A stretch of DNA of 64,000 nucleotides. Source: CAZZCU01 sp964652825 (lineage in GTDB: Bacteria; Bdellovibrionota_B; Oligoflexia; Oligoflexales; CAZZCU01). The notes under the pieces were generated by a model that was not told the DNA's origin, did not search any database, and saw nothing but the letters and a program-made list of their open reading frames with translations. The position numbers were made by a program, and so were the translations under genes. The stretch is from NCBI GenBank assembly GCA_964652825.1, contig CAZZCU010000001.1, positions 62,001-126,000 of the forward strand. The letters are read 5' to 3'. Each line of letters opens with the position of its first letter. The stretch's first letter is position 1. Positions 1-7,903 of the stretch are shown one piece after another.

Positions 1-453
1 ACCGTCGTTTTTCTGATCGGCATTCTCGGAACCATCGATAGCTTATGGATCACTTTCAACTCGGTCGATATCCTCGATACCGCCAAAAAACAAGCCACCG
101 CCGCCCAAGGTGTGGCCGCATCGCTAAATTATACGGCCATGGGTCTGCTGGTTTGCATGGTGCTGTTATTCGGTCATCAGATCGTGCGCGGCATCGCGCT
201 ACGTCTGACGCATCAATTACAGCATGGAACAGCAGTACTGACGAATCTTGTCGCTCCACAAGGTGTGACTTATACCGCATCGATGGCAGCCATGCCAGTC
301 GCCACCAATACAGCAACTGAACAATATACCAGTAACGAAGAATTCGTTGCCGACACTCACGCTCCGGTTGAGCAGGTATCGGCCGCGGCTCCTGCAGAGA
401 ATTTTAATGACACCACAGTCGATGATATTAAAGACGAAGAAGAGATTATCTGA
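1..453 (+). CDS. MotA/TolQ/ExbB proton channel family protein, C-terminal part (5' truncated by the window)
   Basis: The reading frame is open from base 1 and ends at a TGA at 451-453, so only about 150 C-terminal residues are visible. They contain the TolQ/ExbB/MotA signature: a GILGT turn, an F-containing segment, then GVAASLNYTAMGLLV, which is typical of the last two membrane helices lining the proton path. A charged tail rich in D and E follows. The family forms the inner-membrane stator of proton-driven motors and works with ExbD/TolR proteins, two of which follow immediately. The next gene starts inside the end of this one, so translational coupling is likely. The context resembles AglR of the Myxococcus Agl motor, but the family alone does not separate AglR, TolQ and ExbB. 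Confidence 0.85.
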   Translation, partial: TVVFLIGILGTIDSLWITFNSVDILDTAKKQATAAQGVAASLNYTAMGLLVCMVLLFGHQIVRGIALRLTHQLQHGTAVLTNLVAPQGVTYTASMAAMPVATNTATEQYTSNEEFVADTHAPVEQVSAAAPAENFNDTTVDDIKDEEEII

Positions 454-958
454 CGACTCCTGGACGGTTACCGTTTTTACGCTCGGAGTAGTCGGATTAT
501 CTTTGATTCTGAGTTTTTTGATACGCGTGCCCAGCCTGCCGCGGGTGCACGGCTATGTGCGGGCTGATATTCCCGTGCTCGAAGTCCCGGCAAATGATCC
601 ATCATTGGTAGCACCACCAAAAATAGAAAAAGAAGCAATCGCTCGAACGACACCGACCGTAGCGCTAACATTTGATGCCTTTTACTTCGGTAGTCTCGAA
701 GCATTCGGCTCCGGCTTCTACCGGCAGGACAATAAATTTCGCGTTCGTCATGATGACGGCGAACCACAACTTGGCAATCTACTGCGTGATCTTGAGCGTT
801 GGCTCAAACAACCCCAGATTGCCAAGTCCGGCCCGCATCACACGGTATTGTTGATGCCCATGAGCGGCATTCCGATGCCGATCGTTATTCAAGTCATCGA
901 AGGTTTGCGAGCAGAAGGTGGCTTTAAGCACGTGGTGCTTACCAATGGCGTTATCTAG
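407..958 (+). CDS. ExbD/TolR-like biopolymer transport protein (first of two)
   Basis: About 183 residues if started at ATG 407; ATG 422 is an alternative. Either start lies inside the end of the TolQ-like gene in another frame. The protein has one N-terminal membrane helix (roughly residues 20-40) after a short basic cytoplasmic stretch. A periplasmic domain follows with the ExbD/TolR pattern: a short strand, a long helix (LRDLERWLKQ), a strand (HTVLLMPMSG) and a final helix plus strand ending FKHVVLTNGVI. ExbD/TolR proteins are the plug of the TolQ/ExbB channel and pass proton-motive energy to periplasmic partners. Two different TolR-like genes in a row resemble the AglQ-AglS arrangement. 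The start is uncertain and the family assignment fairly firm. Confidence 0.75.
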   Translation: MTPQSMILKTKKRLSDDSWTVTVFTLGVVGLSLILSFLIRVPSLPRVHGYVRADIPVLEVPANDPSLVAPPKIEKEAIARTTPTVALTFDAFYFGSLEAFGSGFYRQDNKFRVRHDDGEPQLGNLLRDLERWLKQPQIAKSGPHHTVLLMPMSGIPMPIVIQVIEGLRAEGGFKHVVLTNGVI

Positions 959-978
959 AATGTTTTAGGATTTAGAGA

Positions 979-1497
979 ATGCAAGAAGCTTTTGAAGCCA
1001 TACGCACACGACTTCGCCAACCTCTCGGCTGGTTCCCATTGCCAGCATTGGTTGTCTCCGGCTTGGCGTTGATTCTTGGTGGACATCTCCTGATGCAACT
1101 GAATCCGCGCCTTGGCGAGGCTATCGATATCCTGACATTTGCGGCTCCGGAAACCGCCAATCCAACCATCTATATCACCATGCGCCCTGATAATAATGAA
1201 ATGGTCATTACACTCAACAATCGCGCTGAGTATCGAACATCTCTTAAAGACATCACCGATGAATCGTTGGTGTCGTTTAATGATGACTTGCGCCAACAGG
1301 TTAACAAAACCACCATTGCCAGCGCCCGCGCCGGTGTACTGCCGGATTTAACCAGTAATGTGATTATCGCGGTGGATCAAAAACTCGCTTATTACCATAT
1401 ACGACCAATCATCAACTCTTTGGCGAAGACCGGCATAACCAACTATGGCTTTGAAACGCTGGCACCCGTAGCGAATGAGGCTACCAGCCGTGAGTAA
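979..1497 (+). CDS. ExbD/TolR-like biopolymer transport protein (second of two)
   Basis: 172 residues from ATG 979, 20 bases after the previous stop. One hydrophobic helix (about residues 19-40, PLPALVVSGLALILGGHLLM) is followed by a periplasmic domain of about 125 residues. That domain has the ExbD-like order of strands and helices: TIYITMRPDNNEMVI, then a helix, then SNVIIAVDQKLAYYHIRPIINSLAKTGITNYGFET. It is clearly divergent from the first copy, so the two probably form a heteromeric plug rather than a recent duplication. The downstream GltG-like gene begins within the last codons of this one, supporting one operon for the whole motor module. Confidence 0.72.
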   Translation: MQEAFEAIRTRLRQPLGWFPLPALVVSGLALILGGHLLMQLNPRLGEAIDILTFAAPETANPTIYITMRPDNNEMVITLNNRAEYRTSLKDITDESLVSFNDDLRQQVNKTTIASARAGVLPDLTSNVIIAVDQKLAYYHIRPIINSLAKTGITNYGFETLAPVANEATSRE

Positions 1498-3124
1498 ACA
1501 CCCACAAAATATCTCTCTGTATGTCGAGGTGTTGCAAAACGGGCAATGTATCGCCGAGTATTCCCGTCCTCTCAGCAAGCATGGCTCCGTGATTCTAGGC
1601 GCTAAAAAATCGGCACATCTGCGGGTTCCGCTCTATTCATTTCGCCATAGTTACAAAATCGCCCGCGTCGAGAAAAAAGGCGTGCGCATCCAAGTCGATC
1701 CCGGTACCGAGGGCTTTGCCAATACCGGTGGCGCCGTTATGCACTTCAATCCGCTCGACAAGACTCAACGCATCATTAACTTGCATCATAATGATCATGC
1801 CAGCATCAGCTTTGATGATTTAACGATTTTGTTAAAAATCGCTCCGGCAATCGCTAGTGAGAAAACACGGCGACTGATCGGCAGTGGTTTTCGCGGCAGC
1901 ATTATACGCAGTGCACTCGGTGATAGGAATTTGCGTAATGCATTTTTGCTGGCATTGTTAGGCGCAGTCATTTGCTTCTCCGGCATTATTTATGGATTTG
2001 CCGTCCGCCATGATGATCGGCCACGGCAGTTCTCGCAACTACCGGCCGAGTTCAGTCTGAAATTTATTCACCCTGACCATCTTCGGCACGCGCCTGAGGC
2101 TTTGCAAGCCAACCTAAATCGGGCGGATCTTATCGGCTCCGTCACTAATTACTACGACTCGCTTAGCGCCACGGTAATAGATGTACCGGCACCCGCATCC
2201 AGCCTGCTGCTGCCAACGACAAGTAGCGTGTGGCAAAGCGTTCATCAGGAAAAAAATGATCATATCGAAAACCTATTGGCGGAAGCCAAAACCAAGCTCG
2301 AAAGCCTAAGTTCTAAAACAAAAGCCAACACCGCCGTGGTTTCCATTCCAGTACACCTTGGCGAAAGCCTGTTAGAACAACGCCAGCGTTTGCTGGGAAA
2401 GCACGCGGTACTGCATCGCGCCTTGGCAGCCAACTTAAAAGAAAAGCGCCAGGTTATTGCGGCATTCAATTCCGATCAGCCGTATGACTTCGCTGACTAT
2501 AAAAACACCGCCCCCGTGGCGACACCGAATAAAACCGCGCAGGCTGAGCTGGCGAAAATCAAAGTCTTTAAGTTCACTACGGATGAAGAAGCCATGTATC
2601 TTGAAGCCGAGACAGCTGCCAAGAGAGCCGCAGAACTCCAAGGACGTGAATTGGCGCCGATTCAACTGGTTGCTGCAACAGAGCTGCCGACGGTGGTCAC
2701 CATCGATAAAGAGCTTGCCTCTTATCTACCATTACAAGACCCGGCGCTGCTTGATGAGAAACTTAAAGATTTACGTGCCAGTGAATTGGGACAACGAGCC
2801 GCCAAAACCAACGCCGAGCCATTAATTGGTCAACTTGATCCCAAACTTATTGAGAGTGTCATCAGCAAAAATCGTTTCCAGCTGCAGCTTTGCTTTGAAC
2901 TCGCTCTGCGCCGCAATCGCGAAGCACGAGGTGACATGGAATGGATCTGGCGTGTCGACACCAAAGGCAAAATATCCGATTTAAACCTTGTGAGTTCCTC
3001 CATCAATGATAAACAGATGGTTGACTGCGTTCGCAAAAAAATTGCCGCTTGGCAATTTCCGCGTCCACGGCAGGGCAGCATCGAAGTTCGTTATCCTTTT
3101 AGTTTTAGCCCTGCGAAAGGCTAG
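1490..3124 (+). CDS. GltG/PglI-like protein: FHA-like cytoplasmic domain, one TM helix, AgmX/PglI (TonB-like) C-terminal domain
   Basis: The chosen start is GTG 1490, preceded by a GAGG Shine-Dalgarno and overlapping the upstream stop by 8 bases; ATG 1475 is possible but lacks one. About 544 residues. Residues 1-120 are beta-rich and resemble an FHA-type fold. A membrane helix lies near 147-170, followed by a long periplasmic section with a helical, coiled-coil-like part near 250-290. Residues about 449-544 match the AgmX/PglI C-terminal domain, with the two expected cysteines (C468 in QLCFEL, C513 in DCVRKK) and a final VRYPFSF strand. This is the layout of Myxococcus GltG, a link between the inner-membrane motor and the envelope. 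The role here is inferred from domains and from the TolQ-TolR-TolR neighbours. Confidence 0.75.
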   Translation: MSKHPQNISLYVEVLQNGQCIAEYSRPLSKHGSVILGAKKSAHLRVPLYSFRHSYKIARVEKKGVRIQVDPGTEGFANTGGAVMHFNPLDKTQRIINLHHNDHASISFDDLTILLKIAPAIASEKTRRLIGSGFRGSIIRSALGDRNLRNAFLLALLGAVICFSGIIYGFAVRHDDRPRQFSQLPAEFSLKFIHPDHLRHAPEALQANLNRADLIGSVTNYYDSLSATVIDVPAPASSLLLPTTSSVWQSVHQEKNDHIENLLAEAKTKLESLSSKTKANTAVVSIPVHLGESLLEQRQRLLGKHAVLHRALAANLKEKRQVIAAFNSDQPYDFADYKNTAPVATPNKTAQAELAKIKVFKFTTDEEAMYLEAETAAKRAAELQGRELAPIQLVAATELPTVVTIDKELASYLPLQDPALLDEKLKDLRASELGQRAAKTNAEPLIGQLDPKLIESVISKNRFQLQLCFELALRRNREARGDMEWIWRVDTKGKISDLNLVSSSINDKQMVDCVRKKIAAWQFPRPRQGSIEVRYPFSFSPAKG

Positions 3125-3127
3125 TTA

Positions 3128-4834
3128 ATGTTGGAATTTGGCGCATTAAAGCAGTCCGGATCGGACTCCTTACATATCATTCCATTCGGCGGTTGCGGTG
3201 AGTTTGGCATGAATCTCACCGTGTATATTCATGACGGTCAGGTGATCGTCGTTGATTGCGGCATCATGTTCCCCGATCCGATGAAACTCGGCGTCGACGC
3301 GATATTTCCCAATGTCGATCCGTGGCTGGAACAATTGGGTGGCGTCTCAGCCTATCTCATAACCCATGCACATGAAGATCATCTCGGCGCCTTGGCGCAT
3401 GTTGTCCAAAAATGGCCGGCGCCGATTTACATGACTGCTTGGACACGGGCAGTATTTAATAACAAATTGTCCAATCTAAGCATGGACCCCGAAAAATTAT
3501 CGGTAACCACGGTGCGCCCTGGTGATCGAACCGTCTGCGGCGCAGTCGATGCCGAATGGGTGCATTTGAATCACTCGATCCCGATGTCCTGCGGACTATT
3601 TTTACGCACTAAGGCCGGCAATGTGTTTCACACCGGTGATTTTAAAATCGACCTTAACAGTCATTACGAAGTCGCAGCTGATGTGCAACGTCTGGAACAA
3701 CTCGGTCGCGAAGGCGTTGATCTGTTGCTCGCGGACAGCACCAATGCGCTTGCTAAAGGCATCTGTCCGGGCGAAAGCGAAGTCGCCCCGACTTTGGAGA
3801 AAATGCTGCTGGAAGCGCCGGGCAAAGTTTTTGTCACAACCTTTGCCTCCAATTATTGGCGCGCCTGTACGATCATCGACATCTGCGAAAAAATTGGTAA
3901 GCGAGTGGTGTTTGCCGGTCGCGGCATGCTGTCATCCCTTGAATATGCCAAGCAATCCGGACTCAATCTCCACGAACGCGCCGCACTCGTGGCCGACGAG
4001 GATGCGGCCAGCTCCGTCGAAGCGGATAAACTGGTAGTACTGACCACCGGCAGTCAGGGTGAGTCCAACGCTGCACTGGCTCGCATTGCCTACGGCGAGC
4101 ATAAGCGTTTTCGGCTGGAACCACGGGACACGGTGATCTATTCATCGCGAACCATCCCAGGCAACGAGAAGCCAGTTCTTGATATCATCAACCGCTGTCT
4201 GAAAGCCGAAGCCCAGGTCATCACCTGGCGGCAGAATCCTCTGGTGCACGTTAGCGGTCACGGCTACAGCGGTGAGTTGGAGCTGATGATGGAGAAATTG
4301 CGGCCCAAAAATTTCATTCCGGTGCACGGCACTCATCAGCATTTACTAGAGCATTTGCGTATCGCCCACGCGCGCGGCATCGGCCCCAATCAATCCTTAT
4401 TGGTGGAAAACGGCCACGTTATTGCATTTTCGCAACGGGATGGCTTACAGAAGGTCGGTGAAATCAACATCGAACGCACCTACATCGACGGGATGTCCAA
4501 GGCCACGATGACGCATGAAACCATGCGAGGTCGGCTGCGCATAGGTGAACTGGGCGGCGCACTGGTATACGGCGTGATCGATAAAGAACGCGACGATTGG
4601 GCCGTGCCCCCCAAAGTAGAGTTGATCGGCCTGCCTTTGCCGCATGAGATACCGCTGGAGCCGTGGCTGGAATTGGCGGCTGAAGGGGTTGCCGAACAAG
4701 TACAGCTTGCGCTACAACAAGGCTCTGTCACACACGAGCAACTGAGTGAAGTCGCTCGGGTAACATTGCGCCGCTATTTGAGCGCAACTCTCGGCAAGAA
4801 ACCCGTGGTTATGGCGAAAGTTTTGGTCCTTTGA
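3128..4834 (+). CDS. rnj: Ribonuclease J family exo/endoribonuclease
   Basis: 568 residues, a normal length for RNase J. The metallo-beta-lactamase/beta-CASP core is plain: the glycine-rich opening GGCGEFGMN; the zinc motif H80-A-H82-E-D84-H85; FHTGDFKID for the second ligand set; the beta-CASP loop around TTGSQGESNAALARIA; and HVSGHGYSGELELMM with PVHG near the end of the core. A C-terminal domain of about 120 residues completes the RNase J layout. The enzyme matures and degrades mRNA and rRNA with 5'-3' exonuclease activity. It starts 3 bases after the motor operon and overlaps the next gene by 4 bases, so it seems co-transcribed with envelope-motor genes. Confidence 0.93.
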   Translation: MLEFGALKQSGSDSLHIIPFGGCGEFGMNLTVYIHDGQVIVVDCGIMFPDPMKLGVDAIFPNVDPWLEQLGGVSAYLITHAHEDHLGALAHVVQKWPAPIYMTAWTRAVFNNKLSNLSMDPEKLSVTTVRPGDRTVCGAVDAEWVHLNHSIPMSCGLFLRTKAGNVFHTGDFKIDLNSHYEVAADVQRLEQLGREGVDLLLADSTNALAKGICPGESEVAPTLEKMLLEAPGKVFVTTFASNYWRACTIIDICEKIGKRVVFAGRGMLSSLEYAKQSGLNLHERAALVADEDAASSVEADKLVVLTTGSQGESNAALARIAYGEHKRFRLEPRDTVIYSSRTIPGNEKPVLDIINRCLKAEAQVITWRQNPLVHVSGHGYSGELELMMEKLRPKNFIPVHGTHQHLLEHLRIAHARGIGPNQSLLVENGHVIAFSQRDGLQKVGEINIERTYIDGMSKATMTHETMRGRLRIGELGGALVYGVIDKERDDWAVPPKVELIGLPLPHEIPLEPWLELAAEGVAEQVQLALQQGSVTHEQLSEVARVTLRRYLSATLGKKPVVMAKVLVL

Positions 4835-5433
4835 GCGATTCTCCTCTCTTTATCTCCGCCGCTGTCTTCGAGCACGCTCCATTGCGTGAGTATCTACCAA
4901 CTCTAAATGATACTAACTTTGCATTGTGCGGCATCGGGCCTTTGGCTGCGGCTAAAGCCGCCGAACGATTAGCCGACGCCGCGCGCAATCGCGATGTGAT
5001 TTTCATCGGCACGGCCGGCGTTTTTGGTGAATTCATTTCGCCTTATGTAGCGCGCGCGGTAGGTGTTCGCTGGCTACAAGCCGATGAACGACTCGGACAT
5101 GCCTATGCCGTGGATGGCATCTATCCGCGCATTCCATTGCCAACAGCGCCGCCATGGGCGACTCATTTACCGGCGACCGAGGTCTTATGCACCTCAACCA
5201 TCAGCCTTGATCCTCACCTGCCGACTGCCGTAACAACGGCAAGTTGTGTGGAAAATTTAGAGTTGTATAGTTGCGCCGGCGAGTTGTTGGCTTCGGCCAA
5301 GTCATTCGTCGCGCTCTTTGGTATTACAAATACGATCGGACGTCATGCTCATCAGCAATGGCAACAGCATCACGCAGAGGCCGCACGCTTGACGGCGAAA
5401 TTTATTGCGGAAGCTTGGACTAAAAATCACTAA
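4831..5433 (+). CDS. Nucleoside phosphorylase superfamily protein (futalosine hydrolase / MTAN-like)
   Basis: 200 residues from a TTG start (4831-4833) that overlaps the RNase J TGA, suggesting termination-reinitiation. The segment GIGPLAAAKAAERLADAARNR followed by DVIFIGTAGVFG matches the nucleotide-phosphorylase/nucleosidase fold. A later TASCVENLELYSCAGELLASAKSF stretch fits the substrate-binding region, and FGITNTIGRHAHQQW the C-terminal helix. Members cleave N-glycosidic bonds of purine nucleosides or of futalosine in menaquinone synthesis. No other menaquinone gene lies nearby, so the substrate cannot be named. The sequence is short for the family (usually 220-250 residues) but complete. 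Confidence 0.6.
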   Translation: MSDSPLFISAAVFEHAPLREYLPTLNDTNFALCGIGPLAAAKAAERLADAARNRDVIFIGTAGVFGEFISPYVARAVGVRWLQADERLGHAYAVDGIYPRIPLPTAPPWATHLPATEVLCTSTISLDPHLPTAVTTASCVENLELYSCAGELLASAKSFVALFGITNTIGRHAHQQWQQHHAEAARLTAKFIAEAWTKNH

Positions 5434-5449
5434 AAAAGGTGAAAACGAA

Positions 5450-6004
5450 ATGCGCTGGCGATTAAAAACACAAAGCGAGATTTTACGTACGCATCCATTC
5501 GCGGTTGATAGATTGGAATTGCTCAACACCGAATCGCAACCGCTCAGCCATGAGTTTTATCGGCTAAGTTGTCCCGACTGGGTGAACATTTTGCCGATCA
5601 CCAATGATGGTCAGGCGATCTTAATCCGCCAACCACGTGCCGGCTCGATGTCGGAGGTTCTAGAAACGCCGGGTGGCGTTATTGATCCACACGAGAAGGA
5701 TCCAACCATGGCGGCCGTACGTGAACTGGAAGAAGAAACCGGCTATACGTCACAGAGATTTTTGCCATTGGGCGCACTGAACCCAAATCCCGCCATCATG
5801 AATAATCGCTTGCATATGTTTCTAGCGCTTGGGTGTGTCGTGAACGGTAATCGGCGCCACTTCCCGGATGCCAGCGAAGAAATCGACGTGGTCAAAGTGC
5901 CAGCAAAAGCATTGACCCAGATGGTTCGCACCGGCGAAATTGACAGCTGTCTGGCTGGTCTTTGCATTATGCTGGCTGGCAAGTACGTGCAGGTTTCCGA
6001 ATAA
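5450..6004 (+). CDS. NUDIX hydrolase (ADP-ribose pyrophosphatase-like)
   Basis: 184 residues from ATG 5450, with an AAGGTG Shine-Dalgarno; earlier in-frame starts would overlap the preceding gene without one. The NUDIX box is recognisable as GGVIDPHEK followed by RELEEETGY. The spacing between the first conserved E and the RE pair is 8 residues instead of the usual 7, a one-residue loop insertion. The flanking sequence (early WVNILPITNDGQAILIRQPR, then NPNPAIMNNRLHMFLA) resembles ADP-ribose/ADP-sugar pyrophosphatases. It probably hydrolyses a nucleoside-diphosphate sugar. It closes the operon that begins with the motor genes, 16 bases after the previous stop. Confidence 0.82.
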   Translation: MRWRLKTQSEILRTHPFAVDRLELLNTESQPLSHEFYRLSCPDWVNILPITNDGQAILIRQPRAGSMSEVLETPGGVIDPHEKDPTMAAVRELEEETGYTSQRFLPLGALNPNPAIMNNRLHMFLALGCVVNGNRRHFPDASEEIDVVKVPAKALTQMVRTGEIDSCLAGLCIMLAGKYVQVSE

Positions 6005-6053
6005 AGCCAAGCGGTGTAGAATAATAGATCATTAATAGAGAAAGGCAGCTTGC

Positions 6054-7052
6054 ATGGCCACTAACGTAACGCTCATCCCTGGAGACGGCATCGGTCCGGA
6101 AATAGCGGAAAGCGTTAAACAGATTTTTGCCAAGGCTGATGTCGATATTAATTTTGAAGTTATGCCGGCGGGCGAAGACAGTCTGGGCAAACACGGCAGT
6201 CTATTACCAGAAATCACCATCAAAAATCTGAAGGCCAATAAAATCGGTCTAAAAGGCCCGACCACGACTCCGGTTGGCGGCGGTCATCGCTCCGTCAACG
6301 TCGACATGCGCCAGCGCTTCGAGCTGTATGCCAACATCCGACCTGTACGCACGATTCCAGGTATGAAAAATCTTCACGCCGGCGTTGATATGATCATCGT
6401 GCGAGAAAACACCGAAGATCTTTACAAGGGCGTCGAATACAAAATCGGCAATGGCATCGCACATGGCATCAAAATTATTACCGCCGATGCCTCGCTGCGC
6501 ATCGGACGTTACGCGTTTGAAATGGCACGCAAACTCGGCAGAAAAAAGGTCTCCGCCGTTCACAAAGCCAACATTATGAAACTCACCGATGGTTTGTTTC
6601 TTGATTGCATTCGTGCTGTCGCCGCGGAATTCAAGGACATTGAATACAATGAAGTGATCGTCGATAACTGCTGTATGCAGCTTGTCACCAAACCACAGCA
6701 ATTCGATGTCATCGTTACGGAGAATCTGTATGGCGATATTCTTTCCGATCTGGCTTCGGGTTTAATCGGTGGTTTGGGAGTCGCAGCCGGTGCCAATATC
6801 GGTCAGGGCATGGCAATTTTCGAGGCTGTACACGGCTCTGCGCCTGACATCGCCGGCAAGGGTATTGCGAATCCGACGGCGCTTATACTCAGCGGCGTTA
6901 TGATGTTAGAGTATCTGGGTGATCTGGAAAACGCCGGTCGCATTCGTGAAGCTGTCTTTAAGACGTTGACGGATCCGCAGCTGTGCACACGCGATATCGG
7001 AGGCAACTGCTCCACTGCGCGTTTTACTGAAAATGTTATCGGAAAGCTATGA
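6054..7052 (+). CDS. icd: NAD-type isocitrate / isopropylmalate dehydrogenase family protein
   Basis: 332 residues from ATG 6054 with an AGAAAGG Shine-Dalgarno. The N-terminus TLIPGDGIGPEI is the family hallmark. KGPTTTPVGGGHRSVNV, ELYANIRPVRTIPG and VRENTEDLYKGVEY are the substrate-binding segments typical of NAD-dependent isocitrate dehydrogenases rather than of LeuB. The metal-binding NLYGDILSDLASGLIGGLG and the cofactor segment FEAVHGSAPDIAGKG-IANP are intact. It oxidises isocitrate to 2-oxoglutarate in the TCA cycle, fitting the sdh genes elsewhere in the window. Homoisocitrate dehydrogenase cannot be excluded from sequence alone. It overlaps the phosphatase gene by 4 bases. Confidence 0.85.
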   Translation: MATNVTLIPGDGIGPEIAESVKQIFAKADVDINFEVMPAGEDSLGKHGSLLPEITIKNLKANKIGLKGPTTTPVGGGHRSVNVDMRQRFELYANIRPVRTIPGMKNLHAGVDMIIVRENTEDLYKGVEYKIGNGIAHGIKIITADASLRIGRYAFEMARKLGRKKVSAVHKANIMKLTDGLFLDCIRAVAAEFKDIEYNEVIVDNCCMQLVTKPQQFDVIVTENLYGDILSDLASGLIGGLGVAAGANIGQGMAIFEAVHGSAPDIAGKGIANPTALILSGVMMLEYLGDLENAGRIREAVFKTLTDPQLCTRDIGGNCSTARFTENVIGKL

Positions 7053-7795
7053 GTCAAGCGATCGAAGCAATAGGTAAAACAGATATCGGCCGGGTACGCT
7101 CGACCAATCAGGATTCGTTCATGGTCAATCAGGTCGAACGTTTATATATTGTTGCCGATGGCATGGGGGGACACGCGGGCGGTGAGATCGCCAGCCGCTT
7201 GTGCATTGAAAACGTCAGCAACTATATCCAAAAACACCCCGAAGAGATCGCCGCCGCAAAACATCATCCCGACCCCAAACTGCAACGGGTGATGGCCGAT
7301 GCCATCAATCACGCCTCGGCGCAGATATATGAACGAGCCCTCGAAGAGCCAAGTCTTCGCGGCATGGGTACGACCGCGACGGTCGCCAAAGTCGTTGATA
7401 ACTATGTCTACTGTTCACACGTCGGCGACAGCCGCTTGTATTTGATCCGTTGTGGTTTTTTGTACCAGCTTACCGCTGATCATTCGCTGGTAAGTGAGCA
7501 GGTTCGCGCTGGCGTCCTGAGCAAGGAAGAAGCAGAACTACATCACCTGCGAAACGTCATCACCCGCAGCGTCGGTTATCAGGAAGAAGAAGAAGTGGAT
7601 ACCTTTGCCACCCGGCTCGAACCAGGCGATTTATTGCTGCTGTGCAGCGACGGCCTACATGGCAAAGTTCCGGATAAAGAGTTGTCCCTTATTATCAATC
7701 AGCTAAAATGTGATGCTATCGGCAAACTCATTAATCTAGCTAACGAACGGGGCGGCGAAGACAACATAACCGCCATTATTATCTATATAAATTAG
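7049..7795 (+). CDS. PP2C-family serine/threonine protein phosphatase (Stp/PrpC-like)
   Basis: 248 residues, starting in an ATGA overlap with the dehydrogenase stop. All PP2C motifs are visible: TDIGRVRSTNQDSF at the N-terminus, VADGMGGHAGGEIAS with the metal-binding DGMGG, MGTTATVA, HVGDSRLYLI, LTADHSLV, LCSDGLHGKV and a final GGEDNITAIII. It should remove phosphate from Ser/Thr (or Arg) in regulatory proteins. Bacterial PP2C genes often sit beside a Hanks-type kinase, but none is seen here, so the partner kinase must lie elsewhere. Confidence 0.93.
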   Translation: MSQAIEAIGKTDIGRVRSTNQDSFMVNQVERLYIVADGMGGHAGGEIASRLCIENVSNYIQKHPEEIAAAKHHPDPKLQRVMADAINHASAQIYERALEEPSLRGMGTTATVAKVVDNYVYCSHVGDSRLYLIRCGFLYQLTADHSLVSEQVRAGVLSKEEAELHHLRNVITRSVGYQEEEEVDTFATRLEPGDLLLLCSDGLHGKVPDKELSLIINQLKCDAIGKLINLANERGGEDNITAIIIYIN

Positions 7796-7814
7796 ACTAA
7801 AGTTTTGCTGGATT

Positions 7815-7858
7815 CTGCCGTTACACCAACAATAGAGCAAAGCTTAGGCAAACGGCAG
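7815..7858. repeat. Inverted repeats between the phosphatase and M23 peptidase genes
   Basis: CTGCCGTT at 7815-7822 pairs with AACGGCAG at 7851-7858, and a CAAAGCT/AGCTTTG pair overlaps the second arm, so two hairpins are mutually exclusive. There is no clear T-run after either stem. This could be a weak terminator or a leader structure for the M23 gene starting at 7904. Confidence 0.35.
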
Positions 7859-7903
7859 CTTTGTGGATTTTAAATACTTGATTTTATTGGATTAAGGAAA
7901 ATA

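Noticed and set aside
4831..5433. Naming the nucleoside-phosphorylase-like protein MqnB (futalosine hydrolase)
   Set aside because: No other menaquinone-futalosine gene is nearby and the substrate residues cannot be judged by eye, so only the superfamily is given.
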